A stretch of DNA of 64,000 nt, taken from Rhodocollybia butyracea (Eukaryota > Basidiomycota > Agaricomycetes > Agaricales > Omphalotaceae). The DNA is taken from positions 248,001 through 312,000 of the forward strand of contig JADNRY010000008.1 of assembly GCA_015501585.1 (NCBI GenBank). The letters run 5' to 3'. Below, piece by piece: positions 1 to 12,851 of the stretch (the first letter of the stretch is position 1; each line of letters opens with the position of its first letter). The notes under the pieces were generated by a model. That model saw nothing but the letters and a program-made list of their open reading frames with translations. It ran no database searches and was not told the origin of the DNA. The translations under genes were made by a program, and so were the position numbers.

Positions 1-243
1 TCTCACTCCGACATTGCATTGCTTTAGCTATACAGCACCCACCCTTTTAATCGCCAACTGACCAACTTTAGACCAACTTGCACTTGTCTTACTCCTTTCG
101 AAGTTAATCCGACGATTGTTCGAGGAAACGGACGTTTTTTTTTCTTTGCTCCGTGACATCTGCCCTAGGCCGCATCTTTGTAACTTTTGAACTCTTTTCA
201 CCACCATCTACTTCATCTCTTACTCAAGCCATTCACCTTGATC

Positions 244-3200
244 ATGCCCTCTAACCAAGGCCGCAATAATCATCGACGACACAGAGCCAACAAGAGTCAG
301 GACGAAGACAAAGCTAGCTACGCTCGCGACGACGACCTTGCCTATTCGCGTTCGCGCCAATCGGACAACGGGTACAGCGACAGACGTACTTCTTCGACAT
401 CTGGAATCAGGGAGCCCCATGGTAGAGGCTACGCTGTTGGCGTCAGAGAACCACCGGCTAGAAGCTATGCGGCACATGCGAGACAAACGGATTCATGGCA
501 GAGGAGAGATTATGGTGGCTCGTACAGCAAGGCTGAGAGACGTGACGGCTACGAAGTCATAGAAACGAGAGAAGCAGATTCTGGATGGTCTAGTCGACAG
601 TCAAACACCGACGCTGAGATTATTTATCACCCGCATGTCCCTCCACGTAGCAGCAAACCTTACCAAGAAGAGTACCCGCCCTATTCACCTCCCAATTCGT
701 ACTCTCAGCCACAGCAACAACAGTGGCCAGACGATATTCGACATCACGACGGCCGTTTACAGGACCAGCAGCCACATCACCACCACCACAGCTCCCGGGA
801 GAGAGATAGGCAGTGGCAGCGAGATGAGCCTCCAGTTTATCTTCAACCCGAATCTGACAATGGCTGGGATACTCGACGCTCTTCGGAGCAAAGTCGTCGA
901 GAAACTTGGGATGAGCCCAGTACTAGTCGATATCGCAGTCCTTCTCCTGCTCCGGACCAAAGACAATGGGAGCCGGCTCCAAGCTGGAATGCGACCCAGC
1001 GTAATAACGATTCTCAGTCTCAGTCTAACCGCTCGCACGACTACGAACAACAAAATGGACATCGAAGCTCGACCAAGAAAAGTTCCAAAAATGGCAAGAA
1101 AAGCCATTCAAACGGCAAGAGTAACGGTAGCAGACGGGAACGTAGGGAAGAGGACGAGCTGAACAAGTATGTTACTTTTGACAATAATTTTTTTTACTCT
1201 AACATCTTTTTTTTTTTACGCAGCTGGTCAAGACGAGAACGAGAACGAGAAACATATCCAGAAGAGGACAAGTATATAAATAGACCGCTGCCTCCTCGTA
1301 GGAAGCACAGTCGTTCCTTCTCTCGTTCTCGATCCCCTGCCGAATCCTACCACTCGTACCGCTCTCGGAGACGAACACCGTCTCCTCCACCCCGTGCCTC
1401 ACCCCGTGCACGGCGGGCGTCTCCTATTTACAGCAATTATCCAGATTCTCCACCTCCTACTAAGCGCCGAAGGCACGAGTCGAGTCCTCACCCTGTTCGC
1501 AGTCGTTCACCAGAATATATGGACCGTGGGCGAAGCCCGCCAACTCCGTCGTCCCTGCTTCCCCCGCGACCCAAAATCCATACTGTACCTTCCCCCAGGA
1601 GGCTTCCCGACCAGAGGGCTCTTGCTCAGCTTCGAACTCCTTCCCCTCCTCCTCCTCCTCCTCCTCTCGCGCCTCAAAAACTGGAGTCAGAACCTGAACC
1701 TGAGCCAGTTCCAGAACCACTACCGATGCCCGTGCAAGAACCTCAACCTCAGCAGAAAACCGGTAAAAAGAAGGTACTGTTGTGCCATCGCATTGTTTAT
1801 TGTTTGTCTCACAGCACGTTTACAGAAAAACAAACGGAAAAATGGTCAGGCTGCTCAACCGGCACAAGTCTCCCAGCCCGCGCAGCCTGCTCCTGCTCTT
1901 CAAGCAAATTCGCAACAAATGCCGCCACCTGCTCACCCGCCACCTTTCACTCCTCCATTATACGCCTACAATTATGCATACCAGTTACCCCAGACTCAGG
2001 GCTATAGGGTTGACTTGTACATGCTCCATCCATCCCTAATGATGGCACCTCCCTTGCACTCGACTTCACCCCATACCCCAAACGCATACCTCTCCAATCT
2101 CCCTCACAATGCCAACCTGCCCCAGAATCCCAGTCTACTCTACAATTCCACTCCGCCCGATCTTGCCACGCCTACCCCAGGATCATTCGTTCCAATACGA
2201 GCGAGTTCGAAAATACCCAAATCCCAGCTCAGGCAGATTTCTGCATTCACCGAGGATGATGATTCGACTTCCAACACCCCTCAACCACAGGCGGAGGCGG
2301 AGCCCACGAGCCAGGATGCGTTGAACGCTTTACCCAGCACTCAGGTCATGAACGCTCCGTCCTTTGTCCCATCCTCGAATAATCTCCCCCCTCCTTCCCC
2401 AGGTCTATCATCGATTTCTGACCCAGGTGCTCAAAAGATGAATTCCAAAGAGCCAACCCCAGCTCCACAAATCGACGAATCTACTACTGTCCCTCCACTG
2501 TCCACCCTTGCGCGTAGTGCACCAGAAGCAGAAGCCCCATCACCGCCAGAACTGTATTCCATTGTCAGTCAAGTTGGCGAAGGAACATTTGGTAAGGTTT
2601 ACAAAGCATGTAACGCGATAACGAAAGTGCATGTCGCGCTGAAACGGATACGGATGGAGTCGGAGAGGGATGGGTTCCCTGTCACTGCGATGCGCGAGAT
2701 CAAGCTTCTACAGTCTTTACGACATGATAACGTCGTGAGACTATATGAAATGATGGTTTCGAGTGGTGAGTACCCGTCGCTTTGTCTTTTATTGATTAAT
2801 ATAATTTTATTAGGAAACGTATACATGGTCTTCGAGTACTTGGAGCATGACCTCACGGGTGTCCTTTCGCAAACACAGTTCCAGTTTTCAGCAGCTCATC
2901 TCAAATCGCTCTGTCACCAGATGTTCCGTGGGCTAGCTTATCTTCACCACAAGGGCGTTATACACCGTGATATCAAGGGTTCCAACATCCTCATAAACAA
3001 CCATGGCGAGCTGAAGCTAGCTGACTTCGGACTGGCACGATTTTATCAGAAGAGAAGGAGAGCTGACTATACAAATCGTGTGATCACTCTGTGGTATCGA
3101 CCGCCGGAACTGTTGTTTGGGGCAACCGTCTATGGACCAGAGGTGGATATCTGGAGTGCGGGGTATGTTTCCACTGTCCATCTCATGTTTGAAATGCTGA

Positions 3201-3732
3201 CAGAGTTTTCGTTAGTTGTATAATGCTGGAGCTTTTCACCAAGAAACCAGTATTCCAGGGCAACGACGAGATATCCCAACTCGATGTAATATATCGAATC
3301 ATTGGGACTCCGACTCTTCAGCGGTGGTCTGGGTTTGCGAATTTACCTTGGTATGAGATGGTGAAGCCCAAGGATCCCATCGCGAATAAATTTCGAGATC
3401 TATTCCGCAAGTGCGTGTATATTTATCGCTCGTGTCCATCCCATGTCAACGTTCTTTTTAACAGGTGGATGTCTCCGGCAGCGTTAGACCTTGCTGAACG
3501 GCTGCTTGACTATGATCCTGCCCAGCGGATCACTGCCACCGACGCAATGGAAACACCATACTTTTTAACGGAAGAACCAAAGGCAGAAATGCCTACCAGG
3601 TGAGTTTGCTGGCCACTCACACGATTTCGAACTTCATGCTAAAACACTTTTCTCAGTCTCGCCACCTTAGAAGGCGAATGGCACGAACTGGAAACAAAAC
3701 GGGAGCGTGCAAAGAAGAAGAAGCGCGAGTAG
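244..3732 (+). CDS. CTK1: CTK1/CDK12-type cyclin-dependent kinase with RS-rich N-terminus
   Basis: Predicted catalytic subunit of a nuclear CTD kinase that phosphorylates the RNA polymerase II C-terminal repeat. The first ATG (244) follows a pyrimidine-rich leader. I infer seven exons with introns 1167-1223, 1774-1825, 2766-2813, 3163-3215, 3411-3464 and 3600-3656, giving about 1055 residues. Residues 1 to about 730 are disordered: RS/RRER-rich, then Pro/Gln-rich. The kinase domain (about 733-1010) shows [11 protein letters not shown], the catalytic VALKR lysine, PVTAMRE at the cyclin-binding helix (PITAIRE in animal CDK12/13), [16 protein letters not shown] and [15 protein letters not shown] Lys/Arg-rich tail ends at TAG 3732. 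The RS-rich N-terminus favours Ctk1/CDK12 over CDK9/Bur1. It converges on CSN4 with only 71 bp between the stop codons. Confidence 0.93.
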
Positions 3733-3803
3733 TATTACAGATGCGGGATGTGTGTACATTATCAAAGCTATTTTATCGTTGCTGCAAACCTCTCAACAAC
3801 CGT

Positions 3804-5373
3804 CTACGCCTGTACAGGCACTCTAATCAGACCACGTTCTGTCAAGTGCTGAACGATGGATTCGACCTTGGCATTTACTGTCAGGATCCTGGTTCAAATC
3901 ATTGGAAGAGGAGGCCGACTTACGTTCGCAGCAGTGACTCGAATTTGCGCATCCCAGCGCTTTGTGAAAGGAGCGCCAGTGTCCTCCGCATCTTCGACCT
4001 CTCCCAGACCTCCGGCCTTTCCTTGGGCATCGTCTTCCTCGCGGTTTCCCTCGAACCATATGAGCTTGTCTACCTGGTCAATCGTGCCACGAAGTCGGCC
4101 CTGTTCTATCATCTTACGGGCCATATTTTCTGCAGCGCCAGGAGTCAAATCGAGCAGGGCACCAAGACCGCGGAAAGTGATGTTGTTATAGATTTTCGAA
4201 CTAGCAAGAAGGTTGTGTTCCATGACAGCACGATCGAGGACGGTAGTTGGTGCAGTACGTGTGCTTATGGGTGGATCAGAGTGGTTTTCGATTTCTTCGT
4301 CGTTTGTAGATGTAGCCACTCGATCATTGGACGAAATAGCGATTTTGGCAAGCTGGTGTGGTTTTAGTGTACCTTCGAACTCTTTGATCTCGGCAGGTCG
4401 AAGGATATGGTCCAGGAACATCTTAGAAAGGATGTTGTAGGTGGATATTTCGGCGGCCCGTTCGTCACGATACAGAGACGCCAATACCCTTGATCGATTG
4501 GGACCTGCTGGTGCTAGGACTGCGGCAGTAACTGCGGCCATTCTTGAGCTGTATAAGACTGCGTTTTAAAAAATGGTGCAAGAGCAACTCACAGCATGTG
4601 GCGGCGTTCTTCTTCGTCGATGTCTGCAATAAAACTAAGCTCGTGGTAGCGACTGGCCGCTTCAAGGAACTTTCGGCTATAGTCACTAATCCTAGCCTGA
4701 CATAGTTTAAACTGAAGCAATGTTTCCTTATCAGTTGTAGAATGAACAAGAAGTTGAGCGCGATTAAAGTATGATTCCGCTTGAACAGAGTCTTCATCTT
4801 CCAGCAAGAGACGGACTATTCGGACATATACCCGCATTTTTTCACCGTCAGGTAGGGATCTGTGTCGTACTTTTAGCCAAATGATAGCTCTGTAATTCAA
4901 TGGACCACGTACCTTTGGTTGGAATCCAGTTGTATACCCATCAAGACTCGAGCAGCATCACTCCACTCCTCTTCGTTTTCATAGATATCAGCTAGCTGGA
5001 ACCTTAAGGTGCTGATCTGCCAGCAAAAAATAAGCAACCTGCTTTGTTCAAATGGTACACGACTGACTTGTTCCTCATAACTGACAATCTTGGGCTGAAC
5101 AATGTCGATAGTCTCTTGGACGACGCGTTTTCGTATTTCGGGATCAGAGATAGTGCCTTCTCCGATTATCCTGACGAGTTCTGAAAGCACTTGTCTGCCG
5201 ACGACGAGACCAACGGAAGAATCCTGATTTACGACGAAGCCCACGAGAGCCTGAATGTCCTCGGCGACTGTAGACTGATCTGGACGAGAGATTACTTCAT
5301 TGATAATTGAAATGAAAGCGGGGCCTTTGTCCTTTTGACCCAAGGCTGCTGCCTGTTCTAATCGGCTTTGCAT
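3804..5373 (-). CDS. CSN4: COP9 signalosome subunit 4 (PCI-domain protein)
   Basis: Subunit of the COP9 signalosome, the deneddylase that controls cullin-RING ligases. The spliced protein aligns by eye along its length with animal CSN4: SYEEQ, LRFQLADIYENEEEWSDAARVL, EDSVQAESYFNRA, LASLYRDERA and LDRAVMEHNLLASSKIYNNI, then the winged-helix half of the PCI domain ending in GTIDQVDKLIWF. Introns include 5017-5067 and 3867-3923. The last intron must use an AAG acceptor at 3867-3868, because the nearer CAG acceptor would give an immediate stop. The final exon encodes VESIVQHLTERGLIRVPVQA. A short acidic insert after LIWFEGN is not in animal CSN4. The start at 5373 is the first ATG. Confidence 0.94.
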
Positions 5374-6251
5374 GAGGAGAAGACGATAGTGACACAGTGG
5401 CTTCCAAGTTCCTGAATAGTATCCTCACGTGATATGCCGACGAGAACGGTCATGTGCACCTTTGACGTGCCAGAGGCTTGCTTGATCGCGAAAGTTAGCA
5501 ATGAGCATCGGTCAAAGTCTGTCAGGGGCTCATATGCAGTATATAATCTATAATCTCATGCACGCCGCAACGCACAGAAAAATGAATGAAACATCCGAGG
5601 GCTCTGAAGATGTCAATTATCAAGTTTACAAGTTTACAAATTGATATTCATCTCTATCCTAGGACTAAGGCTATAAAAACCCTTGCAAGCTGAAGTCAAT
5701 GTCTCCGTAAAGTGGTCTACATGGTTGAAAAACCAATCATAATTCAATGTTCAAGGTCAACCGACCACGACCATGAAGTTCATGTCCAATATACGCACTA
5801 TATCACTCCCCGCCTCTTATGTTTTTAGAAGAGCTGATCTGTAGACTAGTACTATGGTTCTAACGACAACTCCATCAATCTAACTTTGAGTATCGCAGAC
5901 AAAGAGAAGTGGTCCAGTATGCAATTGCACCATTGCCGTCGATGAAGACGCTTCACCCACTTACCTATCGAGCCCCATAAGTGCCAGGTTGCATCCACGT
6001 TTGCAACCCGTTTCAGTGAACACGCCTACTACTTACTTGAATGTATGGTGGAGATCTGCGTCGTCGAAAAGATGGACTAGCGAGTTTCTGAAAATTATTA
6101 TCCAGAGGCCTCGATGGGCTGCAGATGAGACCTACTACGTGGAAGCTTGGAGGAAGAAAGCCAGTGACGATCTATCACCGTCAGTGAAATTTAAGATGTA
6201 GTGTTACAAAAATTTAGTACACACGAAAAGCAAATGCCCCAAGAAAGTAAT
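5374..6251. other. Intergenic region between CSN4 5' end and PUB gene 3' end
   Basis: AT-leaning intergenic DNA, expected to hold the CSN4 promoter at its left end. A 70-codon frame at 5989-6201 (+) has no recognisable domain or support and I do not call it a gene. I saw no RNA gene or repeat. Confidence 0.5.
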
Positions 6252-7294
6252 CTACTGGTCGTCATGGTACGGGGGAGGTTGATCAGCTGCCGAACCTAGA
6301 ACATCTCCTGATCCAGTCGCTCTGAAACCTTCCCCTTCCCCCTCATCTTCTCCATCATCCTCACCCGATCCAGTCTCTCGTTGCACTGTTACCGGTACCG
6401 CAGGTTCTCCTCTACCGATACGCTCAGCGCGAGCTGCGCGCGCCTGCCTGTCTCTTTCATCCGCCTCCATCTTGGATTTACGATCTTCGATGAACGCCAG
6501 TTGTACCTTCTCAAGAACCTCTGCTCTGGCTTCTTGAACGGTTTGCTTCGCAACTGACGCGCGCGCTCTCTTTTCTTCCTGAATGTCCAAAGATTCCTTC
6601 AACATTGCGCTTCCAAGCTTAAGATCCGACAGGCGTTTTGGGTTGAATACGAAGAAAGGCTGGACTGGATATCATGATATAAAGATAAGGCAGCCATGAC
6701 AAACTGAGACCAAACTCACATTCTACGACCTATGAACCTTCCTTCAATCTCATGGTGAATTATATACCTCAATAATAACGTGGCGCACCTCTGGATGAAA
6801 GCCGAGCTTGACGCCACAGATGATGAGACAACGGAGTCGCTAGTTGAGTGACAAAACTCATCTCACCTCCCGCAGAAATTCCACTGTTCCTTTCGGTTCC
6901 ATGACATGTTTCTGTATCTGACTGACAAGGTATTCGAAACAGAAAACAACATTTCACTGCTCAAAAAGGCCTACGCATTCGTTGTTTTGAACCGTTGGAA
7001 TTTGGGGTTATCAGGTTCTCGCAGTAGATTGTCCGAAAGTTTGTATAGAATCTTCAAGAGCGCAAAGTAGTCTACATCAACTATGACAGCGATAAAAGCG
7101 GCGGACTGACCTTCAAGGATTCTAGAGCTTGATTTTCGGGATTTGGACGCAGAATACCGGGATCTATGAGTCTTCTGAACTTTTGACGGCGAGCATGCTC
7201 TGCAGCTTCTTCCGCCGGAGATATTTTCCGGGGCTCTTGCGCGCTGATTCGACGCTGAACTGCTTCAGCAAGTTCGTAAGAACGAGAGGCTTCC

Positions 7295-7547
7295 TAGTCT
7301 CGTGATACCATCCGTTTCCGGTGAAACCCATAAATGGGTAGTACCCCGTCAACGTCTGGGCTTTTCCACGGTCGGTTTGGCAGGTCGTTGCTTTCCGTGT
7401 GCATCGGACTCTCAGTTACCGTGTGGGAATTTTCTTTGAGCGCATACGGGATGATATCACTACAGTCGGAACTCAAAAAGGCTTCCGACTGTAGTGCAAG
7501 GTGGCTCGTATTCAAGTTAAATAGCTATTATTTACAACGAAACATTA
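7295..7547 (+). repeat. Left terminal inverted repeat of the 909-bp transposon
   Basis: Reverse complement of 7951-8203 at roughly 98% identity by eye. It contains an internal inverted repeat near 7460-7500 with arms CACTACAGTCGGAA and TTCCGACTGTAGTG. Confidence 0.88.
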
Positions 7548-7950
7548 ATTACTAGGCTATTAAAGGTTTTGAAAGGGTATCGAAGCAAGAATAAGACTAC
7601 ATTGTGATCGAGTCAAAGTTAATCTGTGTTCCAGTAGCTGCACCTGTAGGAATAAATTCATCTACGAGAAAATCAAGTGCTACATCATATAGTGCAGGTA
7701 CAGCTTGCTTGCGGCGCTTTGCAGGAGGCTATGATGGACCAGTAACTGCATTTGCCCCGCAATGAGGCGAGTCTCGCTTTTTAGATAATACATGTGTTAA
7801 GCTTAAGCTTGCATCAGGAGTAGGGATGGTGAGCCTACACGAGATGCCATTGTAGCTTATAGCATCGAGGACATGGCAGCTACTAGTGGATCTGCCACAG
7901 AGGTGGAGACAGACTGTAATTGGTAACTACATAGTTTACAAAGTGTATTT

Positions 7951-8203
7951 TAATGTTTCGTTGTAAATAATAGCTATTTAACTTGAATACGAGCCACCTT
8001 GCACTACAGTCGGAAGCCTTTTTGAGTTCCGACTGTAGTGATATCACCCCGTATGCGCTCAAAGAAAATTTCTACACGGTAACTGAGAGTCCGATGCGCA
8101 CGGAAAGCAACGACCTGCCAAACTGACCGTGGAAAAGCCCAGACGTTGACGGGGTACTACCCATTTATGGGTTTCACCGGAAACGGATGGTATCACGAGA
8201 CTA
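7951..8203 (-). repeat. Right terminal inverted repeat of the 909-bp transposon
   Basis: Inverted partner of 7295-7547. Read on the minus strand it supplies the codons now fused to the PUB gene's first three codons, ending in TGA near 8060. Confidence 0.88.
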
Positions 8204-8214
8204 GAGGCTTCCAT

Positions 8215-9408
8215 GGGAGAGGAAGAGGAGGTTTAATATCACATGAAAGTGAGTCATGGGCATTTGGGCGCTTGTTTATAGCCCACCTATTAAAGATCGG
8301 CGGTCCATGAAGGTCAAATGCGAAGTTGTGGCTCACTGACGCCCACTAGGCATCAAACATTTCCAGTCTGTGAGTTAAAGAAATCGTCAGTGCTACCATC
8401 CCCAGATCCTATCGACTCTTTTGCTATTTTTCTCCGGCGCTCGCGGTCCTTGCGAGTCTTGTTTTTTATTCATCCTCTTTGAGCCTCTTCGGCACGACAA
8501 CAAGCATCTCTGTGGTACAAACAGCTGCTATCTTCCCTATCGATACTGAGACCAACATTGAACATGGGCCGGTCGACCATCACCGTTAGCAGTATTAGCA
8601 GTATCAGTCAGAATCTCATCTCAGGTTTCTCAAATTCCCGGCCGCCTATGTAGCCAGATAACAACCTATACAGGAACTGGCCGAGGAGCCTGAGTCCTCA
8701 TTCATATACTCATGGCTTGGTTCAAGTCCATCATGACCATTCTGCTCTCTTCTATGATTTTGTTCATGGCCCTACATGTAGCGGAAAAATTTCCGCCGTA
8801 GTGTTTATTGGCCTCACAAAATGATGCGATTGTTTATGGTACCATGCGTCAGACACATCTTGGGCTTTCATCTATCCCACAAGACAAATCTATCTAGAGC
8901 AAATGCGCGCTCCTCAGCGCTTCAACTGGGAAGAGCCTGAGAATACTCCAACCTCAAAGGTCTGAGCAATTAGATTGTCAATAATCCAGGGCAATACAGC
9001 CCGATGGCAAACACGATATGGAGCCATACGGTTTGTGTTTACATATGACACAACAACGACTCCGAGATACGTCTTGAATAAATTGTCAAGCCTTTCTAAA
9101 GTGATGTGCTAATATTTGATTATCAGTATCTTGATATTGAGAAATAACTCCGTTGATAAGTACTGGGGAACGAGGTGGGGAGATGAGTACTTAGTTGAAC
9201 GGATACTGGATGCCCACCACCTCCTCATTACTCTCAGCTATAACTACAAAACCTACGTACAAACGCTGTTCCCTTGATTAAACAATTGTCACCATGAACG
9301 AATCTACTACTTTATTTAACACTCGAATTCCCACAGGTGATATACAAATTACAGGAATACCCACTAATAGAGTAAAGTACATAGTATGCAAATTAAGTAG
9401 TAGGCAAT
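8215..9408. other. Intergenic region upstream of the PUB gene and downstream of the lipase gene
   Basis: No frame with a recognisable domain was seen on either strand. The left end should hold the PUB gene's native promoter. The rest is low-information sequence that I could not assign. Confidence 0.5.
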
Positions 9409-12400
9409 CTAACCTGACCATTCATCATGTCCTAACTCATCTCCATCTTCAATTGGTGGCAAAGAAGAATGACTGGGTTGTCTACGATAATCATCCATCG
9501 CAGCCAGGTCATCATCGAACGAACTTTCGCTGCTCCATCCCTCTTCATCCATCTCGTTCTCTTTCAGCTGCAACGTACTCGGGAAAGGTCTTGCCAACAG
9601 TCTCGACATGTAGCCTGAGGGAAAGTCGTCCCCATTCGATACCTTGTTTACCATAGGATCTGTACGCCCGTTGGGTGTAGATGCGATGCTAATACGATCC
9701 GAAGAGTTATTGCTTGAACTAATGCCCCGCCCTCCTTCGCTTCGAGGGGTCAAATGTCCAGTGGCGGAAGAGTGGTGACGACGGCGGACGGATTTTCGAG
9801 AGCCAGCCGCATGAGCGGTCTCTGCGTCCATGTCAACTGGCAATGATTGATCTGTGCCTGTGGGAGGAGGGATACTCAATGGTCGCGCCGGTAACGTTGT
9901 ATTTTCCAAGGTTGCTTGTCTTCCGGTATTCTGCGCGGCTCTACGAACAGTTTGACGGCCTAGGAATATCTGGCTCTCAATCCGAGCTCGGTTTTCAATC
10001 ATATGTAGCTGAATGTTGCAACGATAAACAATGCTCGCGGAAGACATCCAGATATGAACCGACTCGCCTTTGGAAAAGTCACAATCTGGCCAACTTTCAT
10101 CATCCTTTCAAGTTCTGAAGGGTCAGGATCAGTCAAGATGCGAAACCAGTCCTAACAGAACAAAATTGCACATTCAGCCAAGGCCAAAGATAATCAACCA
10201 TCAACGTACCCAAAATCTAGTTCTTGGCCATATTCTGTACGGAAAAACATTACCAGCTTTTCCAAAAGAACAAAGAACGATTCGTACGTGACAGCACCAT
10301 CAAATCGCTGTAGAAAAACTGAAGACCAATCTTGTCCTAACAGCTGCGGGAGAAGCTCTAGGTCACGGATCACTGCGATATAATATTCAGATACTTGAGC
10401 ATCAATGGTAGAGTTCTTCCGCTGTTCGAACCTTTGAAATTTTTCGTAAGTTCATGTTTAAGAGCTTGTTCCGCGGCCGAAAGTAGGAAATTGCCTCGCC
10501 AACCTGGAGGAAAGATAAATTTGATTCATTTTCCGTGTCTGAAACCGCACCTTTCCCTTTGCGATGAGCGACAGGCTTCCCTGCGGAGCCTCGAGGCGCA
10601 AAGAAAAACAGGTGGACATGTGGATTGACTTGCGACACCACAGGATGTGTAACTAAACCAAGTTTAGAATAATCTGATACGGAACAGAAAGATAAGAAAG
10701 TACGTACCATTGAAATAAAGATTTAAAGCCTGAACTGGAATGTCCACCTATAGGTAGATGCTGTGATCAGAAAATTATGCCTCACCCCGTCGGACGAAGA
10801 AATCACCGATACAGAGCTCGACACTCACCCTTAACGATCCATCTTTCCACTTGCTTCCCCAATTCCACGGGACGATGTTTCCATCTCTCAGCTTTGACAT
10901 GAGAGGTACAGGATTCAATATTCCAGGAACCGCTGCGGAGGCTAATAGTGCAGACCAGATTATCGTATCAGGAGCAGTGAGATAGTTCAACAATTCTATG
11001 AAGGCAAATAGTCAGGGACTACATAGGGGCAAGGGATCTATGTAGGTACTTGTCGGGCTATGCCTATCAGCGGGGATCACTATAAGGATAGAATCAGGAG
11101 GAGCTTGATGGAACGCTGTGTAGATACACACCGGAAATGTTTAACACGCGACCTGTCCGAAGGTATGCTTCTTTGAATGTCATTGAGCCTCGCGTGAAGA
11201 ATGAACATTTGCGCGCCCAGCTGTATGTCACATGAGTAAAAAGTTCTTCAAGATCACCAGTCGCCCCAAACACAAGAACGATACAATTGTGCTGCGCATT
11301 TATGTAGGATGAATTCACTCACGCGATGCTGTCAAATCTCGCTCCAGTCTTCCAAGCGCGTTGTGCCCAGACCTTGAAAGGGTCCTCGCATGCCGTGAGC
11401 CGATTAGCTAGTTCTGGCACCAATATAAGTTTCAGTTCTTCGTTTGTCCGCGTACAAACGAGTGCTGCAATGAGCCCTCCAGCGGATGTTCCGGTGATGA
11501 CTCGGGGAAGGAGGCCTTTAGCATCAAAAAATGCCTTGACAACGCCAAAGTGGTAATAGCCAAAAGACGCTCCTCCAGAGAGACAGAGGGCAGAGATGCC
11601 GTAGTTTGTGTTGGCGCCTTTGAAGAACCTGTAGTAAAGGTCAGATTATGTGGATTGAGCTAGAGATAGTATCCGTGCCTCTTCTTCTCGTCAAGAGTTA
11701 CATCTGGAGATTCACGTAAGAATTCCAATGCCTTCTCCTGCTCGTCGTAGTAAGACTCTATCAGGTCTTTCGTGCCGAGGTAGGTCTGTTGAAGACAGTA
11801 AGTATGTCTAAGCAAAGCACGTTTGCCTACCACAGCCAGCTTACTTCACTGTACAATCTGAGAGAACATCAAGGCTCAAGTTTCGATAGGGGCCGCTCAT
11901 CTCACTTACCTCGGAGATTCGACACCGGCGAAGTTGGCTCGGATACAGGTCTCCAGGACACCCATACAGCCTCTTGCATCCTTCTTCTCCCGCAGCGTCC
12001 TCAGAGACCGTCTAACCTTTCTGACAAGCTTCCAGTCATAGAATGCATCTTCATCAACCCTTTTCCAGTCATCAAAGTGGAGATATCGGTCCAAAGTCGC
12101 TGCCGCGTCTTTCCATTCCTGGAAGACAAGGCATGAGATGAAAAAGGCAAGTTAAGAGGATAGCTTTCGCATTTTTCCGCCACAGATCGCACCTGATATG
12201 TTTTCGCTCCACGTAGACGTTTTCGGAGGACACCTTTCCGACCACGCCCTAGATGAGAAAGACGTTAGCCGAGTAACATGAATAAAGCAAGGTATGCACA
12301 TGAAAAGATCCACTCTTTTGTATTCACGATCTGTCGAATAAACACGTAGAGACCGAATTCAACCGCGATGAAAAGGAATATGAAGACTAGGAGAGGCCAA

Positions 12401-12812
12401 CGGAGCAGCAGGAATGTCCAATCGTGTTTCCGGCTTGCAGAGCTCGTTGCTCCCTTCTTCTTTCGTCTGGAGTATCCTTAAAACCAGAGCTCACGGAACA
12501 GGTAGAACACGCACCTTTTAACACGCTCAAGGTTGATATTGACGGGGGCGAAATCTGACAATGCAGAGACCTTTCGAACTCGAGCACTGGACGCACCGTT
12601 GTGGAGACTTATTGCTGGAGAACCAGGTGGTACGGGAGAAAGTGCTCCTGGAATTGGTACTTCGTCATTTCGCAGAGCCTCTGCATAAGCTTGCATATGC
12701 CTAGGTGGCACAAAGTTACAGGAGAGATTGCAACCATAGAGTCATGTACAACTTACATTTCATCTACATAGTCTGCTTCTAAAAGTTCTTTCAGTCTGTT
12801 GCGCTGAGCCAT
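9409..12812 (-). CDS. Patatin-like triacylglycerol lipase (DUF3336 + patatin, TGL4/SDP1 type)
   Basis: Predicted lipid-droplet or ER-associated lipase that hydrolyses stored triacylglycerol. ATG at 12812 starts MAQRNRLKELLEADYVDEM. A membrane segment follows (LLLRWPLLVFIFLFIAVEF), then the DUF3336 region (TYQEWKDAAATLDRYL, DDWKRVDEDAFYDWKLVRK). The patatin core carries GGASFGYYHFG (oxyanion-hole glycines), GTSAGG (nucleophile Ser in GxSxG) and an Asp in WKDGSL completing the Ser-Asp dyad. The disordered C-terminus (9409 to about 10047) is Ser/Arg-rich and ends in an acidic tract. Many short introns interrupt the gene and not every boundary was resolved. It is divergent from cipC with about 494 bp between start codons. 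Confidence 0.88.
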
Positions 12813-12851
12813 ACAAGAGTTGACGTCCAAGTTGCAGAGGATCTCCACAGA

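Larger units (their letters stand above)
7295..8203. mobile_element. Non-autonomous TIR DNA transposon (Mutator-like by TSD length)
   Basis: The element is 909 bp long and bounded by TAGTCTCGTG...CACGAGACTA. The flanking 9-bp direct repeats GAGGCTTCC (7286-7294 and 8204-8212) are the target-site duplication. It has long terminal inverted repeats of about 253 bp and an internal region of about 400 bp without a transposase frame, so it must have been mobilised in trans. A 9-bp duplication with very long TIRs suggests a Mutator-like (MULE) family, which is an inference because no transposase is present. The two arms differ at about five positions, so the insertion is fairly recent or the arms are homogenised. 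Confidence 0.88.
6252..8214 (-). pseudogene. PUB-domain protein gene interrupted by a DNA transposon in codon 4
   Basis: PUB domains bind the C-terminus of the AAA ATPase p97/Cdc48. With the insertion removed, ATG (8212-8214) reads M-E-A-S-R-S-Y-E-L-A-E-A-V-Q. Later exons encode LESLK, YFALLKILYKLSDNLL, NPKFQRFKTTNA, HVMEPKGTVEFLREL and GFHPEVRHVIIE, a good match to a PUB fold. The 3' exon (about 6252-6655) adds a charged coiled coil and an acidic tail ending PPPYHDDQ. The 909-bp element splits codon 4. From the native ATG, translation now runs into the element and meets TGA after 51 codons. On the far side an in-frame TAG directly precedes GAA-GCC. No alternative ATG lies in the remainder of exon 1. 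Exon joins were inferred from GT-AG sites. Splicing around the element cannot be excluded. Confidence 0.8.

Noticed and set aside
187..243. Upstream extension of the CTK1 start
   Set aside because: It relies on a TTG codon; the ATG at 244 is the first proper start.
5989..6201. 70-codon frame between CSN4 and the PUB gene
   Set aside because: No domain, no intron signature and no supporting context.
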